Counted from the stretch's first letter, positions 46,372-57,852 are shown. The stretch is DNA of 64,000 nt from Leuctra nigra (GCA_934045905.1 OW203762.1:4960001-5024000), one strand, 5' to 3'. The notes: a model not told the origin generated them from the sequence alone. Numbers and translations are program-made.

Positions 46372-46953
46372 AAAAAAGTGGCTGCTCAGAAAAAGAAAGA
46401 CGACAAGAATCTGCCGGTGATCTGCGAGATCTGCGGCAAACTGTTCAAGAAGAACCACTTGTACTACCACCGCAAGCTTCACTCCACCGAGCGTAAGTAC
46501 GAGTGCACGGAGTGCAACAAGAGTTTCAAGATGGTCAGTCATCTCAAACGTCACGTTCGTCTCCACGTAGGCGAGAAGTCGTACCTCTGTTCCTTCTGCG
46601 GGAAGTCGTTCATTGACAGCAGCAACCTGCGCAACCACACACGCAACCACCGCCAGGAGCGGAACCACAAGTGCGTGACATGCGGCAAGGCGTTTTCACG
46701 CGCCGAGACCCTCATCAAGCACCTGCGCTCGCACACCGGCGAGAAGCCATACACCTGCGAGATCTGCACGCGACTCTTCCCGCGGAAGGACTCGCTGATA
46801 CGACACATGAAGAGCCACCGGGGCGAGCGGCCGCACAAGTGCGACATCTGCGAGAGGAGCTTCACGCAGTCGTACGATCTTAAGTTGCACATCAAGAAGC
46901 ATCTTGCCAGGGCGATACCGTATTCACACGAATCCAAGTCTCCTTCCAATTAG
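46372..46953 (+). CDS. ZAD zinc-finger gene, exon 4 (six C2H2 fingers)
   Basis: The acceptor CATCTCTAG ends at 46371; the stop TAG ends at 46953. After a lysine-rich start (KKVAAQKKKDDK) come six fingers: CEICGKLF, CTECNKSF, CSFCGKSF, CVTCGKAF, CEICTRLF and CDICERSF, each followed by H-x3-H. Finger 1 has 11 residues between the Cys and His pairs; the others have the standard 12. Linkers include the canonical HTGEKPY between fingers 4 and 5 and HRGERPH between 5 and 6. The fingers should bind DNA in the nucleus; target unknown. The protein ends HESKSPSN. No polyadenylation signal close to the stop was found; the first AATAAA is near 47670. Confidence 0.92.
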   Translation, partial: KKVAAQKKKDDKNLPVICEICGKLFKKNHLYYHRKLHSTERKYECTECNKSFKMVSHLKRHVRLHVGEKSYLCSFCGKSFIDSSNLRNHTRNHRQERNHKCVTCGKAFSRAETLIKHLRSHTGEKPYTCEICTRLFPRKDSLIRHMKSHRGERPHKCDICERSFTQSYDLKLHIKKHLARAIPYSHESKSPSN

Positions 46954-47867
46954 GTCTGATCGATGCCTGGAAAGTCCGTTTAATGAGCAGTTTTTCTTGC
47001 TGATTTGTTTGGCAAAGGATGCACATTTGGGTTGGTGGGGATGGCAAAATGAGGACACCTCCGAAATGTTTTTTTCTGGTTTCCGAGTAGATATGTTTAG
47101 TAGCGGGCAGAGAATGAGGGCTTTGTTCGGATGGTAACAATGAAATAATAGTCGGATGTTGATTTTCCATGCTCCATTTGATATTTTTTTTTTTTTTTTT
47201 TATATTGATTAACTGGCATTAATTTTTTGACTTTGTGCGTGCAAGGTAGATTTCAGTTCAATACTTATGTTCGTTCACGTTTAGAATATCAAGACGTAAT
47301 GGCGGCCGTGTACTACTGTAGTCTAGCGAACAATTGTATATCTACTCAGGCTTAGCCCCGCAGGGCGTATGTTTAGAATGTTACAATTTAAAACTGATTC
47401 TGGGGCTCTAAAATGCACGAACTGAAGCAAACTACCCTCCAATTGTTGCCCCGCAGGGCGTTTTTTTAGAATTTATGCAAATTTAAAAATGATCTTCCTA
47501 CGTGCCTAGTTCATTCAGTGTCTTTTGTTTATTATGAAACGAATCAAACAATATTGCACACGCCAAACCAAACACTTTAAGGCGGCTGGGTCGATCGACC
47601 ATTTTTGCATATAGTGTTCAATTTTGCTGTACTCACTCATTGGTATCCCCTAAACAACACTTCAAAAAATAAAATACTTCCCGTGTCTAGTTTTCGAGAT
47701 AGGCGAATAAGAAATAAGTATTTTCCCCATGTTATCTTATGGCAGGTTTGAAAAATTTGCTACAAAATGAAGATTTTATTTAATTGGCCCGATAGATTTT
47801 CAAAAAACCTATATAAGGAAGAATCTTTGATCTGATGTCGTGGACGTTTTCGGAACCATCTTGTAAT
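46954..47867. other. 3' flank of the ZAD gene, no further gene
   Basis: It probably includes the 3' UTR. Two GCCCCGCAGGGCGT hairpins occur near 47352 and 47450, the second followed by a T-run. The rest is AT-rich. Confidence 0.45.
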
Positions 47868-48023
47868 GACATGGCAGTGGTGACGGTTTGTTCCGTTGGA
47901 GGTGCTGGTGGCCCTGATAAGGGCCCAGAAGATGAAGGAAGTACATCATTCGAAAAGTCGCGAACGGCCCTTATCAGGGCCACCAGCACCTCCAACGGAA
48001 CAAACCGTCACCACTGCCATGTC
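47868..48023. repeat. Near-perfect hairpin, arms about 65 bp
   Basis: The left arm is GACATGGCAGTGGTGACGG through GGTGCTGGTGGCCCTGATAA; the right arm is its inverse ending CACTGCCATGTC. It is GC-rich relative to its flanks. AATCTTTGATCT lies on both sides (47822 and 48024), the left one 35 bp away from the arm. Confidence 0.85.
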
Positions 48024-48031
48024 AATCTTTG

Positions 48032-49055
48032 ATCTATTTACTTTCATTAAAAAAATATAAACCAATATCATCGTGTGCTAAATAAAAAGTTGTAGGCGAT
48101 TCAATTCGAATTGCGAATCAAGTCAAAATACTTTTGGCAACACGGGAGTGCTCAAGGTAGTTAGAAGGCACTAAATGCCTACTAAAGATACCTTGACTTT
48201 TCATGAAAGTAAACTCTAGGTGTAAGCTATTTACTTTCATTAAAAAAATATAAACCAATATCATCGTGTGCTAAATAAAAAGTTGTAGGCGATTCAATTC
48301 GAATAGACCAAAACATAAACTAGTGGCGCCCTCAAAGCGAACTAAAAAAGGGAGTGTCACTATGTGTGACCATCTCTTAGTGCGCATGTTCCAAGTCACT
48401 TAAATGTCAATCTTAATGAGTTAGTGAAAGTTATAATTACATCGCGAAATAACAGAAATGCTTACCTCAGTGTCAACATTCAAATACAACAGGCATATTT
48501 CATTTCAGCACATATTCATACACATTCTTGTGAAAACTAGATATCTATTCACCAAAATCACCATTTGACAAACGCATTTGTTTTTATCACGGTCTTCTGA
48601 ACCTTTTCTGAATTAGCTCATTCAGAAAAGATTCAGAATGCCGTGATAAAAAAATGCGATATGTCAAATGGTGATTTTGGTGAATAGACATCTAGTTTTC
48701 ACAAGAATGTGTATGAATATGTGCTGAAATGAAATATGCCTGTTGTATTTGAATGTTGACACTGAGCTCATGGTAAGCATCAATTTCTGTTATTTCGCGA
48801 TGTAATTATAACTTTTACTGAACTATCGTTATACGATTGACATAAAAGTGCCTTGCCTGAATGTCACACATAGCTGGAAGAGAAAATGGCGGATTGGGCA
48901 TGCGCGTTTAGTTTATGTTTTGGTCTATTGCGAATCAAGTCAAAATACTTTTGGCAACACGGGAGTGCTCAAGGTACCTAGTTAGAAGGCACTAAATGCC
49001 TACTAAAGATACCTTGACTTTTCAATTTTCATGAAAGTAAACTCTAGGTGTAAGC
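48032..49055 (+). repeat. ~193-bp tandem duplication, second copy split by a foldback
   Basis: The block from CTATTTACTTTCATTAAAAA through TCTAGGTGTAAGCT (48032-48228) is followed by its first part again (48229-48305). Then comes a foldback insert (48306-48926), then its second part (48927-49055). Confidence 0.85.
48306..48926. mobile_element. Foldback MITE splitting the duplication
   Basis: Ends are AGACCAAAACATAAAC and GTTTATGTTTTGGTCT. The interior is a long palindrome (CACCAAAATCACCATTTGAC / GTCAAATGGTGATTTTGGTG) homologous to the inner part of 15260-15887. The insertion point can be compared with the uninterrupted copy at 48111; a 2-bp AT duplication is suggested. Confidence 0.8.
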
Positions 49056-50721
49056 TCAGCAAGCTCAGCCATCATGATTCCGCACAAATACAAATTTCGA
49101 AAGTACGATGTTGCCATATTGTACCGTAGGTATTGTTAAAATTATTGAAAAATCTTCAATATCCGATTCAAAACTAACTTCTTTGGGGCAGTAATACTGC
49201 TCTAAATAATAAGATAACGTATAAATACCATTTAAATGTTGTCTATTTCAACTACCCAGTATATAATGAAAGTAAATTATGTGCTAAAAGAATTAATAAA
49301 CGTGTAATATTTACACTTAATAAATTAGTAAACCGATCGATCCAGCCACCTTAAAATTTTTGGAATGTTAAATGGCTTCATTTTTGTTGTAACAAGTATG
49401 AAGTTTTATTTAAGTATAGGTAGCTTTCCTTGTATTTTCAGCCTGATGCGTTGATCCCAACATCAAAACTGTCCAAATATGTATTAAAAAAAAATATATA
49501 TTTATAATTACTTTTTCATTGGACCCATTTTGTGAATAAATAGGTACCTATTTGAAACATCAACTGAGGGGCCACAAAAATTAGTCCCACGAGCCGCAGG
49601 TTGAGTACCACTGACCTAGTTGGTTCCAGGATTTGTAGATGGGGGGGATGAAACTAAGTATCATCTTCAGGTTTTAACTTTTAGGTACTCATTGCTTACC
49701 TATCAACCTAATGGGCAAGTGTTACCAGGGCTGTTTATGGAAAGTTACAAGATTTTAATCCAGCAAATTCCAAATAGGAATAATAAATAATAATGTATTA
49801 TATTTCTGTAACTCAGAAGTAGAAGACCGGAAAGTCAATTTTCTTGATATTGCATTGCACTCTACTTATTGTAATGGTGTATTCAAGCTCTATCAATTGC
49901 CATTTGACTGATGTCAACAAATACAGTTATATATTGATTGAAGTATTCTCTTACACAATGTAAATCTTTTGTCACCATAGATGAACCCAGAAAAACTGGT
50001 TTTTGAGATCCCATAATAATCATTGAATTGGACTTCTGGCCTTCTACCTCTAAGGTACATATCTATGCATTCAATCACACAAATCATCAAGGATGCACAC
50101 TAGGTTTTAACAAATCATTGTTGCTGTAAATCAGCGCTCTTGCCAGGCAGCGCTAGTGTCCTTTAACAGAATAGATGGTTATTTGCTTGTCCCTGCCTTG
50201 TTGACTTCAGTGTTGCGTCTCCAGAGAAGATGCTTTAGTTACGCTAAGAGAGAAGGGGTGGCCAATGTCAGCGCATGACAACAAATTACTAGAGAATTAC
50301 CTGCCGTAGGTAGTGTAGGTTTTGTGATATTAATTTAGGTTTAAAAACAAAAAGCATTGAAAAATCTGTATGTTACTAATATTGCTACTATAATTTCGTA
50401 ACAAGATTACAAAAAAACTTGTGGAATTTTGGTAATTATGAATGCACCTCAATGATTCATCGAGAATAATTTAGGTCTCTTGATAATATTGATCGGTAAC
50501 AAATGAAACTTAAAGGTGGGCTGTCATGGTCAACAAGTCTAAAATATTGTGTATATTGTAACCAGAAGTAGAATGCCGAAAACGCGAACACGATGTGATG
50601 TTTGGTTCAGGCGCTAGAACCTTGCGGAGTTTGAAAAACCTGGTTGTTGTGACGTAGGTCCCACCCAACCTGTACAGGCTTTTGCGCCCGAGTTGGGTGT
50701 GAATGACGCGTTTCTCACCCC
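49056..50721. other. Intergenic DNA, no gene
   Basis: A hAT end lies at 49563-49612, reading TTGAGTACCACTG, the inverse of the common animal hAT start CAGTGGTACTCAACCTGC. Its partner was not found. The rest is AT-rich. Confidence 0.45.
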
Positions 50722-50728
50722 CTATCCG

Positions 50729-51487
50729 TAGAGCCAAGATTATATGGTGATTGAAAATAAAACGAAATTTTAAATAAACAGGTTTTAGTGTGAAATGTGC
50801 ATGGTTCATGAAATTTAAACCCCAAAACTGTCATTTTCCAATCGCGAAATAAAACGAAATACACCCTAATTCGCGAAATTGACCTAAATCGCGAAATTAC
50901 CACAAAATCAGTGATTTTTACTAAAAAAAAAACATTTTTTTTATTTTACTTTTAGGTAATATAAAATTTGCATTTAATCCAGCACTTGACGAGTCTAAGA
51001 ATGGTGAGAATCCATCCTTTGATTAGCTGGAAAACAAGGTTGCAAACATACCGGCTAAATTTTACCCCCCCCCCCCCCCCCCCCCTCAATCACAAAACCA
51101 CCCGAACATAACCAGTCTGTGACTGCTTTAAGACGATGCTTCTGGCTGATGGTGGAAACATGGCAACCTTGTACTTTGGCCAACTACCTTCCCCTTTTTA
51201 CCCACCCCTCCTTTGCATGCCCATGAAGGGCCCACCCACACCACACACCCAGTTAGTTCAGTTGACTTTTCTATTGATGGCTCACGCCAATTTACTTGCC
51301 TGTTTCTTATGATGCAACTTTATTTTATCATTTTAAATTGATTATTTACATTATTCATTAGTGTGAAATTCATTTTCGTTTTAAAGTTCAATTTTGTGTG
51401 TTTAATGGCCCCACAAATCGCGAAATCCTCAATTCATAAAACCACAAAAAACGAAATCACTGCAAAAATAAAACCATATAATCTTGG
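50729..51487. mobile_element. hAT-like MITE (759 bp)
   Basis: Inverted ends share CAAGATTATATGG. CTATCCG is repeated on both flanks (50722-28, 51488-94), seven of an expected eight bases. It contains a C-run at 51063-51084 and many CGCGAAAT words. Confidence 0.65.
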
Positions 51488-51494
51488 CTATCCG

Positions 51495-53213
51495 TCTTCG
51501 CTGCGCTGTAACTTCGTTTAGGAATAACCTACAGAGCTCTAGTTTTCGCCGCTGTGATTGCATGCCTAATGTCATCATGTTTTTTGAATAATAAAAAAAT
51601 GGGGCTCAACCGTGATAGCCCACCTTTAATGTTGCATGGATGTAATAAGTAATTTTTTAATAATTTTTTATCTAATTATAATTCACAATATGTTCAGAAT
51701 TTCATCTGATAAAATTATTTTAGAGAGCCTGTAACCTAGGTACACGCAGTTCATAATTGAACTGGTTTTAAGAAAAATAATTTTGCAAACTATTTTGTAA
51801 TTTACATATTTATTTATTTATTACTTTTATATTCACAGATGAAGTGATAAGAGGTTACTTTACGGTAGGTAATAATAATGCTCTTGCTGGATGAACTATT
51901 TCCAGGCATCTTTTGTGACTCAACAAGTATAATATCCTGTCAATACTTGGTTCGATCCTTGATTTTTCTTGGACTTCCATTTTGACATCACTTCTTCCGA
52001 GGCTAAGATTCGTGTGAATATGGGTCATCCTATGATGTACATAAACAGGTGAAATAGTTCGTGCATCTATTTGCCACATCGTTGATGAACTTAACATTGT
52101 GCGATATCCAGTGTAGACTTATTAATTAATAATTAAATTAAAGTATTTTTGACATTTCAAAAGACATACAATACTCCAAGTCATTGGAATCGTGCTCATT
52201 GTTTTAAATGTTGGGATATTACAGAATTGCTCGAGGATTCTGTGTAGTTGTGTGCTGCATACATGAAAATGAGTTAATTCCTTGGTCGCGTGAACATTTG
52301 TATGAAATGAGGTTGCCATGATCCTAAGATAGAATTATTTTATTGGTATTAGACATCGAGTTCAATACATCATACAATGTACAGTGCTTTTTGCTCCAAT
52401 TATAAGATTGTAGTACTTTTTAAAGATTCTGTGAGCGTTATTTCACTTTGAGTATTTTCACACCTACCTACGTTAATTTGGTATTGATATTTTACATTGA
52501 TAAATGTAAATTGAATAGAAGCTATTGAGATTCAATACATATATAAATGTTCAATTATTGTTAAAGCTGATTCACCCGTAGTTTGGTTGTAACGAAGATC
52601 TACGAAACGAGGATAGGTTTTCCTCTTTCTGTGAGAAAATAAAAGAGGAATGGATTCTTCTTTGAGAATTATACTTATGGAAAGGGGATTTAAGCAAGTA
52701 ATGGGAACCAATGAGGACTTTCTGCCATTTCAGTGGTTGTGGCCTCGTTGAATATAGACTATATAAGTTGAAGTGACAGTTGTAGAAAATTAAATAAAAC
52801 ATTGATTGCTCTTGCCATAGTTGACAAATCTTTAAAATTTTTATATAAAAGTAATGTGTGGGGGTTTCCTAATTTTAAAATCAATTAAATGCAAAATCTT
52901 AAATACAAACCAATACCAACCTATTGTTTTCTGTGTGCAATTATTTTGGAAAGTAAAGTTTTGTATTTCGAAAATTTTAAACCTGATGTTCACTTATTAT
53001 TACATAACATACCGGAGATGTCTGGAAATTTCATCATTCCACCTTCTCGTAACTTTTAGTAAATCAAAACCAAGAAGATAAAGGTGTCATTTTATTACCT
53101 ACAACTTGTTGCTTCAATATAAAGTCTGTCTTCAACGAGACGATCACAATCACGTAAATGGCGAAGTAGATCGTAATCCTTCCTCTTACACAACTGCTAT
53201 TCCACTTGACACA
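51495..53213. other. Intergenic DNA, no gene recognised
   Basis: AT-rich. No frame with splice sites and family signature was found. The last ~120 bp form the 3' UTR of the SDR gene on the minus strand. Confidence 0.45.
53091..53096 (-). promoter_or_regulatory. Polyadenylation signal AATAAA of the SDR gene
   Basis: TTTATT on the plus strand, about 118 bp past the SDR stop codon at 53214. Position and sequence fit a cleavage signal. Confidence 0.5.
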
Positions 53214-53575
53214 CTACTCCGGTGACGGTTCGTAAGCCGGCATCTGCACAAAACGCTGTACAAAGTAATCTCTAAGCCATGTGGTCGGCGACATTTTAAA
53301 CAGGCAATGATAGATGGTGTATCGCATGGGCTCGTTCAAGTACGTCGCTCTCGGCTTGATTGCGAGCACGGACTCACTGAACAAGTCATGCCACGTGGCT
53401 TCATCCGGCATGTACGTCGGTACGCGATCGGGATCGCAGATGGCGTTCAGATAGCTGTGGTACTTGTCGAAGTACGAGCCGAAGAAGCTGCGATCTTCAG
53501 CGCTCATCGCTCGCTCCATCTCGCGGGCATTCTCAGAGTGGCGAGACATTATGTTGCTTTTCATCACGAAACTTC
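53214..53575 (-). CDS. SDR gene, exon 4 (C-terminal substrate-binding part)
   Basis: The acceptor ATTTCAG ends at 53576; the exon begins by completing G217 and reads SFVMKSNIMSRHSEN, ending EPSPE and TAG. It supplies the variable region after the P-G motif that lines the substrate pocket in SDRs (RSFFGSYFDKYHSYL) and the C-terminal helices (PMRYTIYHCLFKMSPTTWL). No in-frame break. Polyadenylation signal at 53091. Confidence 0.88.
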
Positions 53576-54302
53576 CTGAAATCATAATTACAATTCACTG
53601 AACATAATGTGCTTTCCGTGTTTCTTATTATAGTTTCATTCTGCACCAAAGAGTCCTCAGTACGGTTCTTTCAGTGTGTTTCTTAACTTTTTCTTTATGT
53701 AATAGAATAATGAAAAAGCAACAAGACACCTAAATTTCAAGCTCACACTGAGCTTAATAATCCCACAAACTGGAATACATTACGAACTCTGGTAGGTAAG
53801 CCGTCAAAGTGATACAAAATTATTCATAAGATTCATATTTATTTTATTATTTAACATTTTGAGGACAAACTAGGGGTCGTAATGTACTCCAGTGTTTGGC
53901 ATTATTTTGTTTAGTGAGTTTGAAATGTGCATTACCCATTGATCTTGTTAAATTCTGTTTGTGTGAAGAGAAAACTGAAAAACAGAAAAATATAATTTGA
54001 AAAGAATAGCTCGGGTCCCGGTACTTAACGGAGCTCTTAAGTCGGTCATTCAAGTTAATTTCATCTGCTATTATTGGACCGTTTTTAATAGGACTGTTGC
54101 AGGCTGACGACTGACAGGAGCACTCCAATTATTGTTTATCTTCACACAATGTGTGAGTGGATTGATATTTGTGCTTTTGTTTGGCAAAACATATTACTGA
54201 ACCTGGATTCTGTGGCATAATCACAATTTGTTTGTACAAAACATGCAAAATCTCGCATTGAGCGGATTTGCTTCCACTCTGTAGCTACAGAATCAGACTC
54301 CT

Positions 54303-54465
54303 GGGAAGGAAGGAGGCAGTCACGGACTACTAATGGGAAACCTTCCCAGCATTTCTTTGCTTAAAGGTATTGGCTTTCCGTGGAGAAGAACCACGAAAAA
54401 ACGTGTGTCGAACGAAGGTGAGCCATGGGAATCGAACCCAGGCCTGTAGAGTAAATGGCAAGTGT
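54303..54465 (-). mobile_element. Diverged tRNA-derived SINE in SDR intron 3
   Basis: It shares CAGCATTTCTTTGCTTAAAG/GGGAAACCTTCCC and the B box CCTGGGTTCGATTCCCATGG (minus strand) with the SINE at 39641. No poly-A tail is preserved. Confidence 0.65.
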
Positions 54466-54957
54466 GTTCTTCCAGAATAACTTGCATTCCAGAAATAATG
54501 GACTTTCTCTGACAATAGGGCATGTGCAAAGCGAAACAACCAGAAGATAGCAGCACAATGCATTTTGTGGGAAAAAGCAAGTTAGTAAGATTAGCGGGCT
54601 GTTGTCAGTCAACTATAGGCAGCGGTGACTTTCATTTTAAAAATGGCGGCTTCAGTCTAATAACCACACCATTTCTGGTTAATAATAGTTTTCTACTCAC
54701 ACTGATGATTTCCAATGACTTTAGGGTAACAATGGAACTTTTAATGATTATTTACTAGGCGTGGAATTACTTTTGAACGACTATTTTTAACTGTGAAGCT
54801 GTCAACAAAATCAGCTGAGTGAAATCCAAAGATACTGAAACCAAAGAATTTCAGTATAAAGATGAAACACTTTCCCACAAAACGCTCATGACGCTTACGG
54901 CGGACAACTTATCGTCCTATCTTTGACATGCCCTATAGGACTAATGAATATAATAAT

Positions 54958-56580
54958 TGAGCGAGCTTAGCGAGCGTCACCACGGTACTCTAATGGCACT
55001 TTCTCTGTGTGTTTGTTTTTTGTTTTTTTGTTTGTTTATTTTTTTGTGGTCACAGCCCAGGTCAAACCGCTCAAGCAATCGATCTGAAATTTTGTACACA
55101 TACTAACGTAATCTATGAGGTCCCTAGGATCGTTTTTGAACGGGATCCCGTGATTGGTTCAAAATTTTAAAAAATTATCTTTTGGTTGGTTGTTCCGATC
55201 AATTTGAAATTTTGACAAGTCATTTCAACCAACATTGTACCCAATCATAAAAAGTTTCAGCCAAATCCTCCTATTGGTTCAATTTCCCATGGAAATTTAA
55301 ACTAGAACCGATTGACCGATCAACTTAAAACTTTGCATGGTCAATGGTACCAGCATTTAAGGTATTTTTGCCTATTTTTAGTCTGATCTGTCGTTAATGT
55401 CAAAAGTATTTGTCATTTTAGGGACATTTTATTCGATAATCTAGAAATATTTGTAAAACGTATACTACGTATACTTTCATCCCTGCCTTCTTTAAGCTTC
55501 TGCTCCAAGGCCTGTAGAGCAGCCAAGCAGTCCACAATTTACAGTAAAACTAGCGCTTATAAAATCGGATGCAGTTCGAAGGCCACATACTCCATTTGGT
55601 TTAAGTTTAAATAATATCTTCTGATTGGTCGACAATCAAAATATTCCGATTAGGTTCAAATTTTGCATGGCGATCATAAGACCAACATATAATCTAACAT
55701 TTCACACATTGTAAGCCCAATCAGCAGAGCCAGTTGTTTGTGGTGATAAAAAAAGCCAAAATTCGTTTTCAATATTCTGAAAGTGGTGAATTGGTGGTGA
55801 TAATTATGTACATTTTCGCGATTGGTGGTGAAATGGAAAAAAAAAATATTTTTGTAAAAATAAGTGTAAAAAATGACGCGCGAGCGAGCCGCAATACTAC
55901 CAACCCCCCTCTCACTAGCGAGACTCGTCATTCCATGCTCAGCAGCCAACCAGCTGGCACCCCCATACACTCTTTGGCTGGCATTGACAGCTAGCTTACG
56001 AAGAAAACAGTGTGATTCTTTCTATTTCGTGGTACTTTTGACACAGATCGAGGAAATTTTCGTAAAATATATACTCGGAATCGAGAAAAATGTTGAAAAC
56101 ACATTTGTTGAAACACAAAATGTTGAAAATCTTGTTGTTTTGTCCCAAAACATGTAGGTTTGGGACAAAATCGCGTGAATTCGCGAGAATTCGTCAATAT
56201 CGCGTCAAAACACAAATTTTGCGAAAATTCGCGAGAAAAAGATACATATATTTGGAATCAGGAGTGTATGAAACGTAAAGATATGACAGAAAATTCATGT
56301 TTCTAAACATTTCGCGTTTATCGTGGAAACCATAAACAACTGGCCCTGCCAATCAGTCAATTATTAATTGTCATTTTACAAGTTTAGTATGGGTTGTCTA
56401 AATCTGGAAAAAGTATGTAGGAAAGTCACGACACAATGGATCTGATATTCATCCAAAGTATTTATATGGAGATTGGAAAGTTGCAGGGAAAATCGTCTTG
56501 TGCCGTGTCGTGTATCGTTACTGGGGATGTTGCATGTTCTGTGCTCGCTCATCAACGCGTTACACTGAGCGTTTTCCTAG
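54958..56580 (+). mobile_element. Helentron-like element, copy D, in SDR intron 3
   Basis: It starts TGAGCGAGCTTAGCGAGCG and ends ACGCGTTACACTGAGCG then TTTTCCTAG, with T flanks. Its second half matches copy B. A hAT MITE is inserted at 55725-56348; without it the element would be about 990 bp, like copy B. Confidence 0.75.
55725..56348. mobile_element. hAT MITE inside helentron copy D (624 bp)
   Basis: Ends are CAGAGCCAGTTGTTTGTGG and, inverted, CAGGGCCAGTTGTTTATGG. The 8-bp duplication CCAATCAG is perfect (55717-24, 56349-56). Copy B (7102) shows the empty site near 7857. The interior is rich in CGCGAATTC-type words. The open frames have no family signature. Confidence 0.92.
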
Positions 56581-56599
56581 TTATCTAATTAATAACTAC

Positions 56600-57691
56600 T
56601 AGAGGTCGGATTCGGGTTATGTTTTGTACCTGGGTACCCGCTTTAATTACCCGGTTAATTACTCAGATAATTAATAACTTTAAAAAAAAATGTTTTTTTA
56701 GGAAAAATGTTTTGACATATTTGGCATTGAGCCTGCTGCCTTATCTGTGTCCTAGGAGAGAGATACACAACGTCCATACAATGGAAGGTTGAAAACAAGG
56801 TACCTCGCCTGCATCCCCTCCATCAATAATCCATCCCTCAACTCACCAGCATCAGTGTTGAATCCAGACATTTTTCTCGGGAGGGGCACTTGAATAGTTG
56901 GGGGTGGCATATTTTTTTGGTACTTTTTGGATATTGGTGTTGGGGGGGGGGGGGAGAGTTAATTTATGAATATGCTTGTAGTTGTACAAAGCACAAAGCA
57001 ATTATTATACGTAATATATTTTGATAGGTCACAGTGAAAAACAGGGGGTTCGGGGGCTTAGCCCCCGAGAAAATTTTTGATCAAGGTCATTTGTTTAGGT
57101 ACAATTTTGAATCACAGTGTATAGCTATTTTGGGGAATTAAAATTGCAAAATATCCAAAAAATGGTCCAAGAGATTTAAGAATAGGTAAATTTATTAAAC
57201 TTATTAGAATATACATGTCCGGGGCGCACAGCCCCGGAAAATTTTTGGAATTTTAATTCAATTCTAACCGTTTTGGAAGGTTTTAGACATGATCCGTCTA
57301 TTTTTACGTGTTTTTTTCACATAATTTTTTGAAAGTATTTTGAATAGGTATTTGTGCCGGGGAGGGCACATGCATACCTCGGGGGGGGGCAGTGCCCCCC
57401 CCGAGGTATGCCTGGATTCAACACTGACCAGCATTCTGATGAAATTACTAACAATGAATTTGCAAGCCAATTATTGGTTGGGATTGTTGAGATTTGTGAA
57501 ATATGAATAAATATTAAATTCAGTTTACATAACTATAAACGACGCAGCTGGTGATTAAGTGGCAGCTGATGCAAAAATATGCAAATAAACCTAACAAATC
57601 GGTATCTTAAATTTTTTATTTTTTTTTGATACCCGAGTACCCGCCATTGTACCCGGGTAATGGCATACCCGGGTACCCTAACTGACCTCTA
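56600..57691. mobile_element. hAT element at the SDR exon 3 splice donor
   Basis: Ends are TAGAGGTCGGATT and, inverted, TAGAGGTCAGTTAGGG. Both sides carry ATAACTAC (56592-56599, 57692-57699). On the minus strand the right copy is GTAGTTAT, the first eight bases of intron 3. The element contains repeated TACCCGGGTA words near both ends and a second, nested hAT element. Confidence 0.9.
56853..57426. mobile_element. Nested hAT element (574 bp)
   Basis: Ends are CAGTGTTGAATCCAG and CTGGATTCAACACTG, with the 8-bp duplication ACCAGCAT at 56845-52 and 57427-34. It contains G- and C-runs and short GGGGGCTTAGCCCCC and CGGGGCGCACAGCCCCG hairpins. Confidence 0.92.
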
Positions 57692-57699
57692 ATAACTAC

Positions 57700-57852
57700 C
57701 TGGAATCAAGGAGACGACCGAGACACCGTACTTTGCCTCTTCCACTCGCAAACTGTCAGCAAAGTTCCGAAGTCCTCCTTTAGTGGCGCCGTAGACGGCC
57801 AATCCGTGCAGGGAAGCGAGTGCGCAATGACTACTCACGATTACTATTCGTC
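57700..57852 (-). CDS. SDR gene, exon 3 (catalytic Ser, Tyr, Lys)
   Basis: The acceptor TGCTCAG ends at 57853; the donor is CCAG|GTAGTT at 57700/57699. The 153-bp exon encodes RIVIVSSHCALASLHGLA, then VYGATKGGL, then FADSLRVEEAKYGVSVVSLIP. S173, Y186 and K190 (Y-x3-K) are the SDR catalytic residues. The donor is non-canonical only in lacking A at +4 (GTAGTT) and lies within the target duplication of the adjoining hAT element. Confidence 0.9.

Larger units (their letters stand above)
35059..46953 (+). other. Gene model: ZAD/C2H2 zinc-finger gene (4 exons, 378 residues)
   Basis: Exons 35059-35166, 43283-43408, 45457-45777 and 46372-46953 join in phase 0 throughout, with GT donors and AG acceptors. 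The product would have an N-terminal ZAD domain (zinc-binding, dimerisation; Cys 5, 8, 48, 51), an acidic linker and six C2H2 fingers. It is thus a nuclear DNA-binding protein of the insect ZAD family. Intron 1 is 8.1 kb and contains a piggyBac MITE, the exon-derived 121-bp satellite and a 3.1-kb transposon. The 5' UTR and promoter were not resolved. Repeated sites at 33487-34069 lie upstream. Exon joining is inferred from frame, phase and domain continuity, without transcript data. Confidence 0.8.

Noticed and set aside
46378..46668. Antisense frames over the zinc-finger exon (for example 46668-46345 minus)
   Set aside because: Shadows of GC-rich coding sequence. The plus frame carries six C2H2 fingers.
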